A DNA stretch of 64,000 bases, from assembly GCA_002841765.1 (NCBI GenBank), contig PHAV01000003.1, positions 124,001 through 188,000 of the forward strand, written 5' to 3'. The notes under the pieces were generated by a model, which ran no database searches, had not been told where the DNA came from, and saw only the letters and a list, made by a program, of their open reading frames with translations. The position numbers and the translations under genes are program-made. Origin of the DNA: Deltaproteobacteria bacterium HGW-Deltaproteobacteria-4. Lineage in GTDB: Bacteria; Desulfobacterota; Desulfuromonadia; Desulfuromonadales; UBA2197. Shown here piece by piece: positions 33,422 to 43,129 of the stretch (position 1 is the stretch's first letter; every line of letters begins with the position of its first letter).

Positions 33422-35417
33422 AACGGAAATGCCGGTCAGCGACGGACGGCGGCGAGCGGTGATCGAATGCGTCACCCCGGTGGTGGACGGCGGCCGCTTT
33501 GCCGTCAAACGGATCGTCGGTGACGACGTTGTCGTCGAGGCCGATTGTTTCACTGATGGCCATGATACGCTTGACTGTCTCCTTTTGTGGCGCCGTGAGG
33601 ACGAAACAACCTGGCAGGAAACCCCCATGGCCCCCCTCGGCAATGATCGCTGGCGCGGCACTTTTACCGCCGGGGACATCGGGCGCTACCGTTACACGGT
33701 CACCGCCTGGGTCGATCACTTCCTGTCCTGGCGCCATGATTTTGTCCGGCGTATCGATGCCGAGGATCTGCGCCTTGCTGCCCTGGTCGGGGCGGGACAT
33801 ATTGAAAACGCCGCCGCCCGCGCGCAAGGAGAGGACCGTAAAGCATTGCACTCCTGGGCCCGGCAACTCCGCACGCTACGCGATGCGCGGGAACTCAAGG
33901 CCTGCGGGGTCGACGCAGAGCTCACTGCCTTGGCCCGGCGCTTTCCCGACCGACGCCTCGCCAGCACTGACCCTATCGAGTATCCGCTGGTGGTCGACCG
34001 CGCGCGCGCCCGCTTCTCGGCCTGGTACGAGATGTTCCCCCGTTCGGCCGCGCCCGAGCCGGGAGAACACGGCACCTTCCAAGATTGTGAGGCGCACCTC
34101 CCCGCCATCGCCAGGATGGGGTTCGACGTCCTCTACTTCCCCCCCATCCATCCGATCGGGCGCGTCAACCGCAAGGGCGAGAACAACGCCCTGGTCGCCT
34201 GGCCCGGCGACGTCGGCAGCCCGTGGGCCATCGGCTCCCGTGAAGGGGGCCACAAGGCGCTGCACAGTGAACTGGGGACGATGGCCGACTTCCGGCAGCT
34301 GCTGGCCAGCGTCCACAGCCATGACATGGAGCTGGCTCTGGATATTGCCTTCCAGTGTGCGCCGGATCACCCCTACGTCGAGGCGCATCCGGAGTGGTTC
34401 CGATGGCGTCCCGACGGCACGGTCCAGTACGCCGAGAACCCGCCGAAGAAGTATCAGGATATCTTCCCCTTCGAATTCGAATCAGAGGAGTGGCGCGAAC
34501 TGTGGCAGGAGCTCGCCGACGTGATCCGTTTCTGGGCTGAAGAAGGGGTGCGGATCTTCCGCATCGACAACCCGCACACCAAGCCCTTTCCCTTCTGGGA
34601 ATGGGCCATCGCCGAGCTCAAGCGCGACTATCCGGATGCGATCTTCCTCGCCGAGGCCTTCACCCGCGCCAAGGTCATGCACCGCCTTGCCAAACTCGGC
34701 TTCAGCCAGTCTTACACCTACTTCACCTGGCGCAATTCCAAACACGAACTGGTCGAATACTTCACCGAACTCACCCAGGGGCCGGGGCGCGAATACTTCC
34801 GGCCCAACGCCTGGCCGAATACCCCGGATATTCTCAACGAGTATCTGCAGTTCGGCGGGCGTCCCGCCTTCATCATCCGCCTGGTCCTGGCGGCGACGCT
34901 GGCGGCGAACTACGGCATTTACGGGCCGGCCTACGAGCTCCTCGAAGACGCCCCGCATACCCCCGGCAGCGAGGATTACCTCGACAGCGAAAAGTATCAG
35001 CTCCGCACCTGGAACCGGCAGGCACCGCAGAGCCTGGCGGATGTGATTGCCCGCGTCAACCGCGCCCGCCGCGACAACCCGGCACTCCAGTCCGATGCCT
35101 CGCTGCGCTTCTTCCCGGTCGATAATGACAATCTGCTCTGTTATGCCAAGTCGCATGCCGGGGAGAAGAACCTGGTCGTGGTGGTGGTGAATCTCGACCC
35201 GCACCATATCCAGTCCGGCTGGGTCGAGCTCGATCTGGAGGCCCTCGGCATCGATCCGCATACGACCTACCAGATGCACGATCTCCTCTCCAGCGCCCGG
35301 TTTCTCTGGAGCGGGCCGCGCAATTTCGTCCAGATCGATCCGCAGCGGGCGCCGGCCCATCTCTTCGCGCTGCGCCGCAAGGTGCGGACCGAGCGTAATT
35401 TCGATTATTTCCTGTAA
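33414..35417 (+). CDS. glgE: Alpha-1,4-glucan:maltose-1-phosphate maltosyltransferase
   Basis: GlgE adds maltosyl units from maltose-1-phosphate to growing alpha-glucan (GH13_3). The frame is open from 33381, but ATG 33414, preceded by AAGGAGGGG, is the natural start and gives 667 residues. After an N-terminal beta domain ([19 protein letters not shown]) come [18 protein letters not shown], the nucleophile D385 in [11 protein letters not shown] and the acid E414 in FLAEAFTR. All match the family. Its donor is supplied by the maltokinase half of the next gene, and glgB lies just upstream, so the full trehalose-to-glucan path TreS-Pep2-GlgE-GlgB is encoded side by side. Confidence 0.93.
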   Translation: MTETEMPVSDGRRRAVIECVTPVVDGGRFAVKRIVGDDVVVEADCFTDGHDTLDCLLLWRREDETTWQETPMAPLGNDRWRGTFTAGDIGRYRYTVTAWVDHFLSWRHDFVRRIDAEDLRLAALVGAGHIENAAARAQGEDRKALHSWARQLRTLRDARELKACGVDAELTALARRFPDRRLASTDPIEYPLVVDRARARFSAWYEMFPRSAAPEPGEHGTFQDCEAHLPAIARMGFDVLYFPPIHPIGRVNRKGENNALVAWPGDVGSPWAIGSREGGHKALHSELGTMADFRQLLASVHSHDMELALDIAFQCAPDHPYVEAHPEWFRWRPDGTVQYAENPPKKYQDIFPFEFESEEWRELWQELADVIRFWAEEGVRIFRIDNPHTKPFPFWEWAIAELKRDYPDAIFLAEAFTRAKVMHRLAKLGFSQSYTYFTWRNSKHELVEYFTELTQGPGREYFRPNAWPNTPDILNEYLQFGGRPAFIIRLVLAATLAANYGIYGPAYELLEDAPHTPGSEDYLDSEKYQLRTWNRQAPQSLADVIARVNRARRDNPALQSDASLRFFPVDNDNLLCYAKSHAGEKNLVVVVVNLDPHHIQSGWVELDLEALGIDPHTTYQMHDLLSSARFLWSGPRNFVQIDPQRAPAHLFALRRKVRTERNFDYFL

Positions 35418-35434
35418 CGGATACGGAGTGAACG

Positions 35435-38400
35435 ATGGATAGACCGAAAGATCTCTCTACTGACGAAGCGCAACAGCAGGACACGCCGGGCGACGCATTC
35501 TGGTACAAGGACGCGGTCGTCTACCAACTGCACGTCAAGGCCTTCTTTGATTCGAACGACGACGGGACGGGGGATTTCCCCGGACTCATCGAAAAACTCG
35601 ATTACGTGCGTGACCTTGGCGTGAATACCCTCTGGCTCCTCCCGTTCTACCCGTCGCCGATGAAGGATGACGGCTACGACGTTGCCGACTATCGCAACGT
35701 CCACGAACAGTACGGCACCCGCAACGATCTGCGCATCCTCATGCGTGAGGCGCACCGCCGCGGCCTGCGGGTGATCACCGAGCTGGTGGTCAATCACACC
35801 TCGGACCAGCACGCCTGGTTTCAGGCGGCGCGCCGGGCCCCGGCCGGGTCCTCCAAGCGCAATTACTACGTCTGGAGCGATAACGACCAGAAATTTGCCA
35901 GTACGCGCATCATCTTCAGCGACACCGAAGCCTCCAACTGGGCTTGGGACCCGATTGCCAAGGCGTACTACTGGCACCGCTTCTTCAGCCACCAGCCCGA
36001 TCTCAACTACAACAACCCCAAGGTGTTGAAGGCGATCTTTCGTGTCATGCGCTTCTGGCTCGACATGGGCGTCGACGGCTTCCGTCTCGACGCCATCCCC
36101 TACCTCTGCGTGCGCGAGGGGACGAGCAACGAGAACCTCCCCGAGACGCACGAGGTGATCCGCCAGCTCCGCGCCCAGGTCGACGCCCACTACCCCAACC
36201 GCCTCCTCCTCGCCGAGGCGAACCAGTGGCCCGAGGACGTGCGCGAATACTTCGGCGAGGGGGACGAGTGTCACATGGCCTACCACTTTCCGTTGATGCC
36301 GCGTATCTATATGGCGATGGCGCAGGAAGACCGCCACCCCGTCGTCGAGATTATGCAGCAGACGCCGGAGATCCCCGAGAACTGTCAGTGGGCGATCTTT
36401 CTGCGTAATCACGACGAACTCACCCTGGAGATGGTGACCAGCAAAGAGCGCGACTACATGTACAAGATGTACGCTGCCGACCCGCGTGCCCGCATCAACC
36501 TCGGCATCCGCCGGCGCCTGGCGCCGCTGATGGAGAACGACCGTGAACGGATCAAGCTGATGAACAGCTTGCTCCTGTCGATGCCGGGTTCGCCGATTAT
36601 CTACTACGGCGATGAGATCGGCATGGGGGACAATATCTTCCTCGGTGACCGCAACGGCGTGCGCACGCCGATGCAATGGAGCCCGGATCGCAATGCCGGT
36701 TTCTCGCGGGCCGACCCGCAACGACTCTATCTGCCGCCGATCATGGACCCGGTCTACGGCTACGAAGCGATCAACGTCGAGGCCCAGAGCCGAGACCATT
36801 CTTCCCTCCTGAACTGGATGCGGCGTATGCTTACGGTGCGCAAGAGCAGCAAGGCTTTCGGGCGTGGACGCCTCATTTTTCTCAATCCCGGCAACCGCAA
36901 AATCCTCGCTTATCTGCGCGAGTACAAGGAGGAGACGATCCTCTGCGTCGCCAATCTCGGCCGCTCGGCACAACCGGTCGAACTCGATCTGGCACCCTAT
37001 CGCGGTCGCGTCCCGCTGGAGATGATGGGGCGCACCGCTTTCCCTCCCATTGGCGAACTCCCCTACCTCCTCACCCTCCCGGCCTGCGGCTTCTACTGGT
37101 TCCGCCTCGCCGTCGACGTCGAGGTACCGCGCTGGCACGAAGAGCGCCTGGCCCCCGAAGAGTTGCCGGTGCTGGTCCTCTTTGACGGTTGGACCAGTCT
37201 CTTCCGCGAACGTGTCGTGCCGTGGCGCATGCGCATGGCAGAGAAATTGCGCAGCCAGCTTGAGACGGAGACCCTGCCGCACTACATCGCCACCCAGCGC
37301 TGGTATGCCGCCAAAGGGGTGCCGATCAAGCGCGCCGCCTTGAGCGATTGGGGCCTGTGGGGCCCGGAGCAATCTTCGTGGCTGATGGCGCTGTTGCAGG
37401 TCGAGACGGCTGCGGGACAGAGTGCCTATTTCCTGCCGATGGCCCTCGCTTGGGGGGATAGCGACGAAGAACAGGTGCGCGCCCTCGCCGCCGCGACCCT
37501 GGCACGGGTGCGCCAGCAATCGCAGGTCGGCATCGTTGCCGATGCTTTTGCCGACGAAGGATTTTGTCGCGCGCTGGTCGAGGCAATCGCCACTGGCAGT
37601 GTCGTCCCCTGCAACCACGGCCAGCTGCGCTTTACCCCGACCTCCGCCGGCGCCAGCCTCTCTGCTGAGCTCCTCGCCAAGTTGCCGATCGGCCGTCCGA
37701 AGTTCCAGGGGAGCAATACCGTGGTCACCCTCGGAGAGAGCCTCTTCCTCAAGGGCTATCGGCAGCTGCGCGCTGGCGTGAATCCGGAATTCGAGGTGGG
37801 ACGATTTTTGACCGAAGTGGCCCGCTTTGCCAACTGTGTGCCGGTGGTGGGAGGGATGGAATATATCGCTGCGGACGGCACCCCGACCAGCCTGGTCCTG
37901 CTGCAGGGGCAGGTTGCCAACCAGGGGGACGGTTGGTCGTACACGATCGACTACCTCGACCGCTTTTTCGAAGAGCAACTCGCTGTAGCCGAGGACCCGC
38001 CGTTAGATATCCACGGTGCCTACCTGTCGCTGGTCCATACTCTCGGCACCCGCACCGCCGAGCTGCACAAGGCCCTCTCGCTCCAGACCGGTGACCCGGC
38101 CTTCGATCCGGAGCCGTTGGCATCCGGCGACCTTGCCCGCTGGCAGCAGCGGGTGCAGGACGAGGCTCTCGCCACCCTGGTGCTGCTCGAACAACGTCAG
38201 ACCGAGTTCCCGGCTCCGGCGCGGGCCAATGCCCTTAAACTGTTAAAAGAACAGCAACGGCTCCTCGCGCGGATCGCCGCTTGCGCTATCCCCGCCGGCC
38301 CCTGCCTCAAGACCCGCTATCACGGTGATTACCATCTCGGCCAGGTCCTGGTGAGCAGTAACGATTTCATTATCATCGACTTCGAAGGCGAGCCGGCGCG

Positions 38401-38803
38401 CCCTTTGAGCGAGCGCCGCATGAAACACTCCTCCCTGCGTGACGTCGCCGGGATGCTGCGCTCCTTCGATTACGCCCGTTGGAGCGCCCTGTTGCAGGGC
38501 ACCTACAGTGATGCGGATCAGGCCCGGCTCGCGCCCCTCGCGCGCGGTTGGGTCCGTGAAGTTCGTGAGATCTTCCTGCGCGCCTACGATGAAAGTACCT
38601 GCGATAGCGGTCTGTTCGGAGACTTTGCGGAAGTGCAGGGGCTGATCGCGCTCTTTGAACTGGAAAAGGCCTTGTACGAACTGCGTTACGAGATCAGCAA
38701 CCGGCCGGGTTGGATCGATGTTCCACTGCAAGGCGTGCTGACGCTGTGCGGCCTCTCCGCGGAGAGTGGAGCCGTGAAGGGGATGGACTCAAAAGGAGAC
38801 TGA
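35435..38803 (+). CDS. treS: Trehalose synthase / maltokinase fusion, copy 1
   Basis: A 1,122-residue fusion. The N-terminal TreS part (about 1-545, GH13_16) interconverts trehalose and maltose: WYKDAVVYQLHVKAFFDSN, nucleophile D219 in GVDGFRLDAIPYL, acid E261 in LLLAEANQWPED and D327 in FLRNHDELTLEM. The C-terminal maltokinase part (about 570-1,115) phosphorylates maltose to maltose-1-phosphate; its kinase-like core is HGDYHLGQ (963) and IDFEGEP with D982. It lies 17 bases after glgE and 1 base before the membrane protein gene. A second fusion of nearly the same design is at 43130-46471. Confidence 0.93.
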   Translation: MDRPKDLSTDEAQQQDTPGDAFWYKDAVVYQLHVKAFFDSNDDGTGDFPGLIEKLDYVRDLGVNTLWLLPFYPSPMKDDGYDVADYRNVHEQYGTRNDLRILMREAHRRGLRVITELVVNHTSDQHAWFQAARRAPAGSSKRNYYVWSDNDQKFASTRIIFSDTEASNWAWDPIAKAYYWHRFFSHQPDLNYNNPKVLKAIFRVMRFWLDMGVDGFRLDAIPYLCVREGTSNENLPETHEVIRQLRAQVDAHYPNRLLLAEANQWPEDVREYFGEGDECHMAYHFPLMPRIYMAMAQEDRHPVVEIMQQTPEIPENCQWAIFLRNHDELTLEMVTSKERDYMYKMYAADPRARINLGIRRRLAPLMENDRERIKLMNSLLLSMPGSPIIYYGDEIGMGDNIFLGDRNGVRTPMQWSPDRNAGFSRADPQRLYLPPIMDPVYGYEAINVEAQSRDHSSLLNWMRRMLTVRKSSKAFGRGRLIFLNPGNRKILAYLREYKEETILCVANLGRSAQPVELDLAPYRGRVPLEMMGRTAFPPIGELPYLLTLPACGFYWFRLAVDVEVPRWHEERLAPEELPVLVLFDGWTSLFRERVVPWRMRMAEKLRSQLETETLPHYIATQRWYAAKGVPIKRAALSDWGLWGPEQSSWLMALLQVETAAGQSAYFLPMALAWGDSDEEQVRALAAATLARVRQQSQVGIVADAFADEGFCRALVEAIATGSVVPCNHGQLRFTPTSAGASLSAELLAKLPIGRPKFQGSNTVVTLGESLFLKGYRQLRAGVNPEFEVGRFLTEVARFANCVPVVGGMEYIAADGTPTSLVLLQGQVANQGDGWSYTIDYLDRFFEEQLAVAEDPPLDIHGAYLSLVHTLGTRTAELHKALSLQTGDPAFDPEPLASGDLARWQQRVQDEALATLVLLEQRQTEFPAPARANALKLLKEQQRLLARIAACAIPAGPCLKTRYHGDYHLGQVLVSSNDFIIIDFEGEPARPLSERRMKHSSLRDVAGMLRSFDYARWSALLQGTYSDADQARLAPLARGWVREVREIFLRAYDESTCDSGLFGDFAEVQGLIALFELEKALYELRYEISNRPGWIDVPLQGVLTLCGLSAESGAVKGMDSKGD

Positions 38804-38804
38804 C

Positions 38805-39488
38805 ATGGAAAAAGTCGACATCATGCTCGAACCGGTGCGGGCGTTCCTGCTCCAGATCGCCGGGTTCCTCCCCAAGCTCGCCCTCGCCCTCGGGGTGCTC
38901 CTCGCCGGCTGGTTACTGGCCAAACTTGCCAGGTTTGCGATCGTCAAGGGCCTGCGCGCCATCAACTTCAACATCCTCACCGAGCGGGCCGGTCTCGAAG
39001 ATTTTATGAAAAAAGGGGGGGTAGAGACCGACACCACCGGCATCTTCGGGTTGTTGATCTACTGGGTGGTCATCCTCCTTGCTCTCATCATCGGCTTCAA
39101 CAGTCTCGGTCTCACCTACATCACCGGGCTCCTGGGCGAAGTCGTCCGCTTCGTTCCCAAGGTGATCGTCGCCCTGCTCATCCTCGCCTTCGGTTCCTAC
39201 TTCGCGCGCTTTGTCGGCAATGCCGTGGTCACCTACTGTAAAAATATCGCCATCCAGGACGCCGACCTCCTCGGCAAACTGGCGCAGTCGGCGATCATGA
39301 CCTTTGTCGTCCTCATCGCCCTCGATCAGGTCAACGTCGGCGGCGACATCGTCCGCCAGAGCTTCCTCATCATCCTCGCCGGCGTCGTTTTGGCTCTGGC
39401 ACTGGCTTTCGGACTCGGCGGGAGAGAGGCGGCGGCGGAACTCATTGAGCGCTGGTGGCCGCGGGGGGGGAAGAAGGGCGAGCGGTAG
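38805..39488 (+). CDS. TM-helix (MscS-related) membrane protein, last gene of the glucan operon
   Basis: A 227-residue protein with about five membrane helices and the conserved TM-helix repeats (PF05552 type): LPKLALALGVLLAGWLLAKLA, then VVRFVPKVIVALLILAFGSYFARFVGN, and a last helix LAFGLGGREAAAELI, which resembles the pore-helix end of MscS-like channels. It lacks the large MscS beta domain, so it resembles CmpX-type proteins rather than a full channel. One base separates it from the treS fusion and GGAG precedes the ATG, so it is co-expressed with trehalose enzymes; a link to osmotic stress is plausible but inferred. Confidence 0.8.
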   Translation: MEKVDIMLEPVRAFLLQIAGFLPKLALALGVLLAGWLLAKLARFAIVKGLRAINFNILTERAGLEDFMKKGGVETDTTGIFGLLIYWVVILLALIIGFNSLGLTYITGLLGEVVRFVPKVIVALLILAFGSYFARFVGNAVVTYCKNIAIQDADLLGKLAQSAIMTFVVLIALDQVNVGGDIVRQSFLIILAGVVLALALAFGLGGREAAAELIERWWPRGGKKGER

Positions 39489-39574
39489 GAGCGCGCTCCA
39501 GCTCGCGATGATCGGGGTCAAGGTTTTTGTCGTGTTGGTGAAGCGTAACGCGACCAGTCTCCCCAAATAAGTGA

Positions 39575-39602
39575 TTGCGCTCTGAATATAAAATGATATT
39601 AT
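39575..39602 (+). promoter_or_regulatory. Putative promoter of the winged-helix regulator gene
   Basis: TTGCGC (39575-39580) and TATTAT (39597-39602) are 16 bases apart, in an AT-rich window 42 bases before the start codon at 39644. The inverted repeat described next begins directly behind the -10 box. Confidence 0.45.
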
Positions 39603-39640
39603 GACCTCAAATTGTAATCATTTGACATCATATTGAGGTC
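39603..39640. promoter_or_regulatory. Inverted repeat, candidate operator
   Basis: GACCTCAA (39603-39610) and TTGAGGTC (39633-39640) form an inverted repeat with a 22-base spacer, lying between the -10 box and the start codon. It could bind the winged-helix protein encoded next, giving autoregulation. Confidence 0.45.
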
Positions 39641-39643
39641 GTC

Positions 39644-39973
39644 ATGCTTGAATCCCTTTTCGGTTCGATCAACAAAGAGCGGGTCCTTTTTTTCATTCAT
39701 GCGCGAAGTCAGGGGCATGCGCGAGAGATGGCGCGCTTCTACGCCTGCGCTCTGACCCCCCTTCAGCGCCAGCTTGAGATCCTTGAACGCGGCGGCATTC
39801 TCGTCAGTTCCCTGGTCGGGCGCACCCGGCTGTACACCTTTAACCCCCGTTATCCCCTCCTTGCCGAAGTGACTGCTTTGATTGAAAAGGCTCTGACTTT
39901 TTATCCGGAAGATGAGCGGATGCGTCTGCAGATGGAGCGCACTCGCCTACGGAGAGCTGGTAAGCCGCTATGA
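39644..39973 (+). CDS. Winged helix-turn-helix regulator, ArsR-like
   Basis: A 109-residue DNA-binding protein. The first part (MLESLFGSINKERVLFFI, AREMARFYACALTPLQRQLEILERGGILVS) is a winged helix of the ArsR/MarR type, followed by the wing GRTRLYTFNPRYPL and a C-terminal helix. No metal-binding Cys/His cluster is visible, so it is not a classic metal sensor. Genes of this type often sit in front of a nucleotidyltransferase-like gene with an ATGA overlap; here the overlap exists but only a 35-codon frame follows. The inverted repeat upstream is a candidate binding site. Confidence 0.75.
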   Translation: MLESLFGSINKERVLFFIHARSQGHAREMARFYACALTPLQRQLEILERGGILVSSLVGRTRLYTFNPRYPLLAEVTALIEKALTFYPEDERMRLQMERTRLRRAGKPL

Positions 39974-40077
39974 CAACGGTGCGCGAGATGAACATTGGCG
40001 AGCTGGCCGCCTTTCCTGTCTCTACAAAAATCCTCTTGTCGCCCACCATCCGCTGTGGCACACTATCAAGTACTTAA
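39970..40077 (+). pseudogene. 35-codon frame coupled to the regulator, probable gene remnant
   Basis: An ATG overlaps the stop codon of the winged-helix gene (ATGA at 39970) and opens a frame beginning MTTVREMNIGELAAF that stops after 35 codons. The opening resembles, from memory, the first residues of nucleotidyltransferase-like proteins that accompany this kind of regulator, after which the match is lost. I read it as the truncated stub of such a gene. It could also be an independent short peptide. Confidence 0.3.
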
Positions 40078-40101
40078 TTGGGTACCACAAGGAGTGCACA
40101 T

Positions 40102-40371
40102 ATGAATACCATCCCTGCTCAGGAGCTGAAACGCCGCGGTCTTGCCGCGGTTGACGGGTTGATCGCACAGGGTGACGTGCATGTCATCCGTAACAATCGG
40201 CCCGAGTACGTGGTGCTGACCGAGGCGCGTTACCAGGAGCTGGTGGCCGAGGCAGAGGAGGCGTACGTCGCCCGGGTCAAGGCATCCCTTGAGGATATGA
40301 AGGCGGGCCGGATCCGGAAATTTGCTTCTGCCGATGAACTGCTGCAGGCGCTTGATCGTGACGGAGAGTGA
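40102..40371 (+). CDS. Type II antitoxin, Phd/YefM-like
   Basis: An 89-residue antitoxin candidate: MNTIPAQELKRRGLAAVDGLIAQGDVHVIRNNRPEYVVLTEARYQEL has the typical Phd/YefM N-terminal fold, and the C-terminal acidic helix (EEAYVARVKASLEDMKAGRIRKF) would bind the toxin. AAGGAG seven bases upstream supports ATG 40102. Its stop overlaps the toxin start by 4 bases (GTGA). The antitoxin should also repress its own promoter. Confidence 0.82.
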   Translation: MNTIPAQELKRRGLAAVDGLIAQGDVHVIRNNRPEYVVLTEARYQELVAEAEEAYVARVKASLEDMKAGRIRKFASADELLQALDRDGE

Positions 40372-40637
40372 GCGTGTTTCGCATGACCACCTCGGAGACG
40401 TTTCTCCGGCAGGCACGCAAGTTTTTCAGGAAACACCCTGATCTCAAACCCTGCTTCGCTGCGACTCTCGGCGCCCTGCAACAGGACCCGTTTCAGCCGG
40501 GCCTTGGCTTGCATCCTCTCACCGGCAGGCTTGCCGGCTGCCATGCCGTGAGACTGACCTATTCCTACCGCATCACCCTGACCCTGCTGATAACCGAAGA
40601 AGAGATTATCCTGTTTGATATCGGCAGCCGACATTAA
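40368..40637 (+). CDS. Type II toxin, RelE/ParE superfamily
   Basis: An 89-residue toxin candidate with the RelE/ParE layout: FLRQARKFFRKHPDLKPCFAATLGALQQDPFQPGLGLHPLTGRLAGCHAVRLTYSYRITLTL and a C-terminal strand IILFDIGSRH. The LTGRLAG.HAVRLTYSYRI segment and the terminal His are typical of YafQ/RelE-like mRNA interferases. The GTG start overlaps the antitoxin stop by 4 bases; an internal ATG at 40383 is possible. Together the two genes make a complete toxin-antitoxin module. Confidence 0.82.
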   Translation: MSVFRMTTSETFLRQARKFFRKHPDLKPCFAATLGALQQDPFQPGLGLHPLTGRLAGCHAVRLTYSYRITLTLLITEEEIILFDIGSRH

Positions 40638-40722
40638 CCCGCAGTCTATAAACCGACCACCCCCAGCCCTTTAGGCCCCAGAGGGTTCTCCTTAAGTAAG
40701 GAGGGGAGCTTAAGACCAAGGC

Positions 40723-40748
40723 GGGCGACCCACCGGGTCGCCCCTACC
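40723..40748. repeat. REP-like palindrome
   Basis: GGGCGACCC-ACC-GGGTCGCCC is a perfect 9-bp inverted repeat followed by CTACC. The ending CGCCCCTACC is shared with the longer repeats at 57155-57197 and 62131-62173, so it probably belongs to the same dispersed family. Confidence 0.6.
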
Positions 40749-40807
40749 AAGTCTTTGCATTTATGGTATTTCGGGGTTGGTGTCCCCCCCTTTCGCCGCC
40801 GCCGGAG

Positions 40808-40887
40808 CCCGGTGGACGTTTGGCGATCAAGGAGGACAAATGTTTGAGCGTAGCGAGTTTTTGTCCGCCCGCCAAATGTCTGCCGGG
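40808..40887. repeat. Long intergenic hairpin element
   Basis: The arms at 40808-40825 and 40870-40887 (CCCGGTGGACGTTTGGCG and CGCCAAATGTCTGCCGGG) pair over 18 positions with three wobble or mismatch sites; inside them GGACAAA (40834) pairs with TTTGTCC (40860). The whole can fold into one extended hairpin. The sequence has the look of a dispersed, non-coding repeat. Confidence 0.6.
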
Positions 40888-40935
40888 CGCAGGGAATCCG
40901 CGTAGCGGGCCAGACGATGGGGTGCCTTTTCTTGC

Positions 40936-40965
40936 CTACTTCTTTCCGGCAAGGAAAAGAAGTAG
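40936..40965. repeat. Second hairpin of the intergenic repeat cluster
   Basis: CTACTTCTTTCC and GGAAAAGAAGTAG pair around GGCAA with one bulge. An alternative fold pairs CTTTTCTTGCC (40926) with GGCAAGGAAAAG, so two exclusive hairpins are possible. The 400-base gap 40638-41050 has no gene that I can support. Confidence 0.5.
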
Positions 40966-41016
40966 GGCGTCGTCGGGGGCGCAACCCCCGGACCTTGACT
41001 GGTTGAGAGAGGAAGG

Positions 41017-41045
41017 ACAAGGGGCGCATACTATGCGCCCCTTGT
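41017..41045 (-). terminator. Probable terminator of malQ
   Basis: ACAAGGGGCGCAT-ACT-ATGCGCCCCTTGT is a perfect 13-bp inverted repeat starting 5 bases after the malQ stop on the minus strand. The following bases are only moderately T-rich, so termination may be partial. Confidence 0.55.
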
Positions 41046-41050
41046 ACAGA

Positions 41051-42976
41051 TTACAGATCGATCCGCCAGCCGGCCTTCTCCTCCAACCGGGCAATCAGTT
41101 CCGGGCAGACGATCTCCGGTCGCGCCCGCAGCGCCAGGGCGAAGACGGCGTGCAGGTTCAGCACTTCCCCCCGCACTCTCCCCTCCTCATAGCGCTGGAC
41201 GAAATCTGTCGGCACCCGCAGCGTCCAGTTCTCTTCATTGTGCATCCCCGGTACATTGTAGGTCTCCTCCAGGCCAAAGAGATCGGCGAAGAACATCATG
41301 ACGTGCCGGGCCGGTCCGAGGAAGAGGTTGGCGACCTTGGCATGCGCCAGCCGGTGCGGATCGGCGCTCAGGAGAGAGGCAAGGGACTCGGGGTCGTTCG
41401 GACGGAAGCAGCGGGCGAGATAGTTGGCATGCTTGCGCCCGGTCTCTGTCCCGTGCCACTCCTTGACCAGATGCCAGATCGGCGGGGTATCGTGGTTGCC
41501 GACCATGATCCAGTCCGGGGGGAGGGTATTCTCGCTGCGATAGACATCCTGGCGGTTGTCCATGTCGGCCTTCTGGGTCACCCGGAAGCGGCCGAGACCA
41601 TGGCGCAGTCGGACCTGCTGCAGGGGGAAGGGTTCGGTGGAGAGGACTTCGCAGAGGATATCCTCCTTATGGCGGCCGTGTGCCCGCACCTGTTCCATGA
41701 GTGCATCCATGATCAAAGCGTAGCGCTCCTCCTGCGCCGGAGTGAGGTCGCGGACCCAGGCGTCGGCGTAGCGGGGGAGGGCGCGGTTTATCTGTTCGGG
41801 GTGGACGATGGCATAGCGGGCAAGGTCGGGATGGTCGGCGAGATCGGGGGCGGCAAAGAGGCGCGCGCCATGCTGGACGGCGTGGTAAGGATCGGGATCA
41901 TCGGCGCGATAGACCCAGGGGCAGACGAGACCGTGCGGATGATCGAGGCGCAGACCGTCAAATTCGGAGAGCATCTTGCCGAGGCGGTCGGCGACGAGAG
42001 CGAGGACCGGACCGGGCCGGCCGGCGGCATCGAGGTAGTGGGCGGGGTCGAGGACCGGATAGTTCCAGGGCTGGCCGGCGTGGTTGGTACGGCTCGGCGG
42101 CGCCCCGAGAGAGTAGCCGCGCAGCAGCAGCCCCTGCAGGCTCCAGGCGTCGGCCTGGGAAAAGCCGACCTGGACATCGCCGTAAATCTTCAGCCCCAGC
42201 CCCTGCATCGCGGCGTAAAAGCGCCGGTGTTGTTGCAGGAGGAGCTGCTGGGCGAGGGCGTAGCGTTCGAGAAGGAGGGCGTATTTCTCTTCCAGGGCGC
42301 GGCGCCGGCAGGCGCAGGCCGTCTCCATCCCTGGCGGCGGGGCGCAGAGGTTCTGGTCGAGGCGCGTCTCGCCGCCCTGCGGCCAATGGCGCCAGGCGAT
42401 CCCGCCATGCTCATGGCACAGGGCCTCGTAAAGGGCATCGTCGCGCAGCCAGCGTGCCGCTTGCCAGAGGGCCTTGATCTCCGCGTCGAGGGCAAGGGCG
42501 CTCTTTTCCCCTTTTTCCCGCGCGGCGCGGAAGGTGTGATGCACTTCGTCAAGGGCGCGGTTGTAGATGGAAAAGCTCTGACGATAGGGGACGCGGCGCC
42601 CGTCCGGATGCGGATTGGCAGCGCAGATCTCTGCCAAGCTTTGCCGGCTGAGCCAGCCTTGCTCGACCAGGGCTTTCAAATCGAGGGAGAGGAGATTGCG
42701 CGAAAAGAGGGTGCCGTCGTAGGGGGAGGGGTTGACCAGGGAGGTCTGCCCTTGGGGGCCGAGCTGCAGTCCGGTGAAACCGAGGGAGCCCGCCAAACGG
42801 GCGAGGGCCAGGCCGCCGGCGCCGTAGGGGGTGCCGCGGCCGCTGTCCTCTCCGGCGGCACCGGGGAAGCTGGCGTCATGGACCGCCAGCAGAAAATCGG
42901 ACTTGCCGAGGAGTTGCAGGGCCGCGACAAGGTTGGCATCGGGGTGGAGATCGGCAGATTTTTGCATATAGTTCAT
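41051..42976 (-). CDS. malQ: 4-alpha-glucanotransferase (GH77)
   Basis: MalQ moves alpha-1,4-glucan segments between chains and can release glucose. The 641-residue protein has GH77 features: [20 protein letters not shown]-like opening ([14 protein letters not shown]), [18 protein letters not shown], nucleophile segment [14 protein letters not shown], and [14 protein letters not shown]. The acid/base region is read as [12 protein letters not shown]. Length is normal for the family. It is transcribed away from the second treS fusion and ends at a strong hairpin. Its role next to GH57, TreYZ and GlgE enzymes is remodelling of maltodextrins; the order of steps is inferred. Confidence 0.88.
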   Translation of the reverse strand: MNYMQKSADLHPDANLVAALQLLGKSDFLLAVHDASFPGAAGEDSGRGTPYGAGGLALARLAGSLGFTGLQLGPQGQTSLVNPSPYDGTLFSRNLLSLDLKALVEQGWLSRQSLAEICAANPHPDGRRVPYRQSFSIYNRALDEVHHTFRAAREKGEKSALALDAEIKALWQAARWLRDDALYEALCHEHGGIAWRHWPQGGETRLDQNLCAPPPGMETACACRRRALEEKYALLLERYALAQQLLLQQHRRFYAAMQGLGLKIYGDVQVGFSQADAWSLQGLLLRGYSLGAPPSRTNHAGQPWNYPVLDPAHYLDAAGRPGPVLALVADRLGKMLSEFDGLRLDHPHGLVCPWVYRADDPDPYHAVQHGARLFAAPDLADHPDLARYAIVHPEQINRALPRYADAWVRDLTPAQEERYALIMDALMEQVRAHGRHKEDILCEVLSTEPFPLQQVRLRHGLGRFRVTQKADMDNRQDVYRSENTLPPDWIMVGNHDTPPIWHLVKEWHGTETGRKHANYLARCFRPNDPESLASLLSADPHRLAHAKVANLFLGPARHVMMFFADLFGLEETYNVPGMHNEENWTLRVPTDFVQRYEEGRVRGEVLNLHAVFALALRARPEIVCPELIARLEEKAGWRIDL

Positions 42977-43129
42977 AGTTGACCGCCCTTTAAAAGGTCT
43001 ATCATTGGAAAAATAGCATCAACGATGTTAATCTACCACTTGCAAAGAAAATAGGGCTCTGGAATGTGGGGTCTGTCCGCCTTGGCTCAGTATTGGCGAG
43101 ATCAGGCTTCTTACAGGAGGATCAACTCC

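Noticed and set aside
35405-37978. 857-codon open frame on the minus strand
   Set aside because: It lies fully opposite the TreS-maltokinase fusion, which has complete catalytic motifs; the minus frame gives low-complexity His/Arg/Asp-rich text typical of antisense frames in GC-rich genes.
40763-42982. 739-codon open frame on the plus strand
   Set aside because: It is the antisense of malQ and also runs through the hairpin cluster; no domain or ribosome site supports it.
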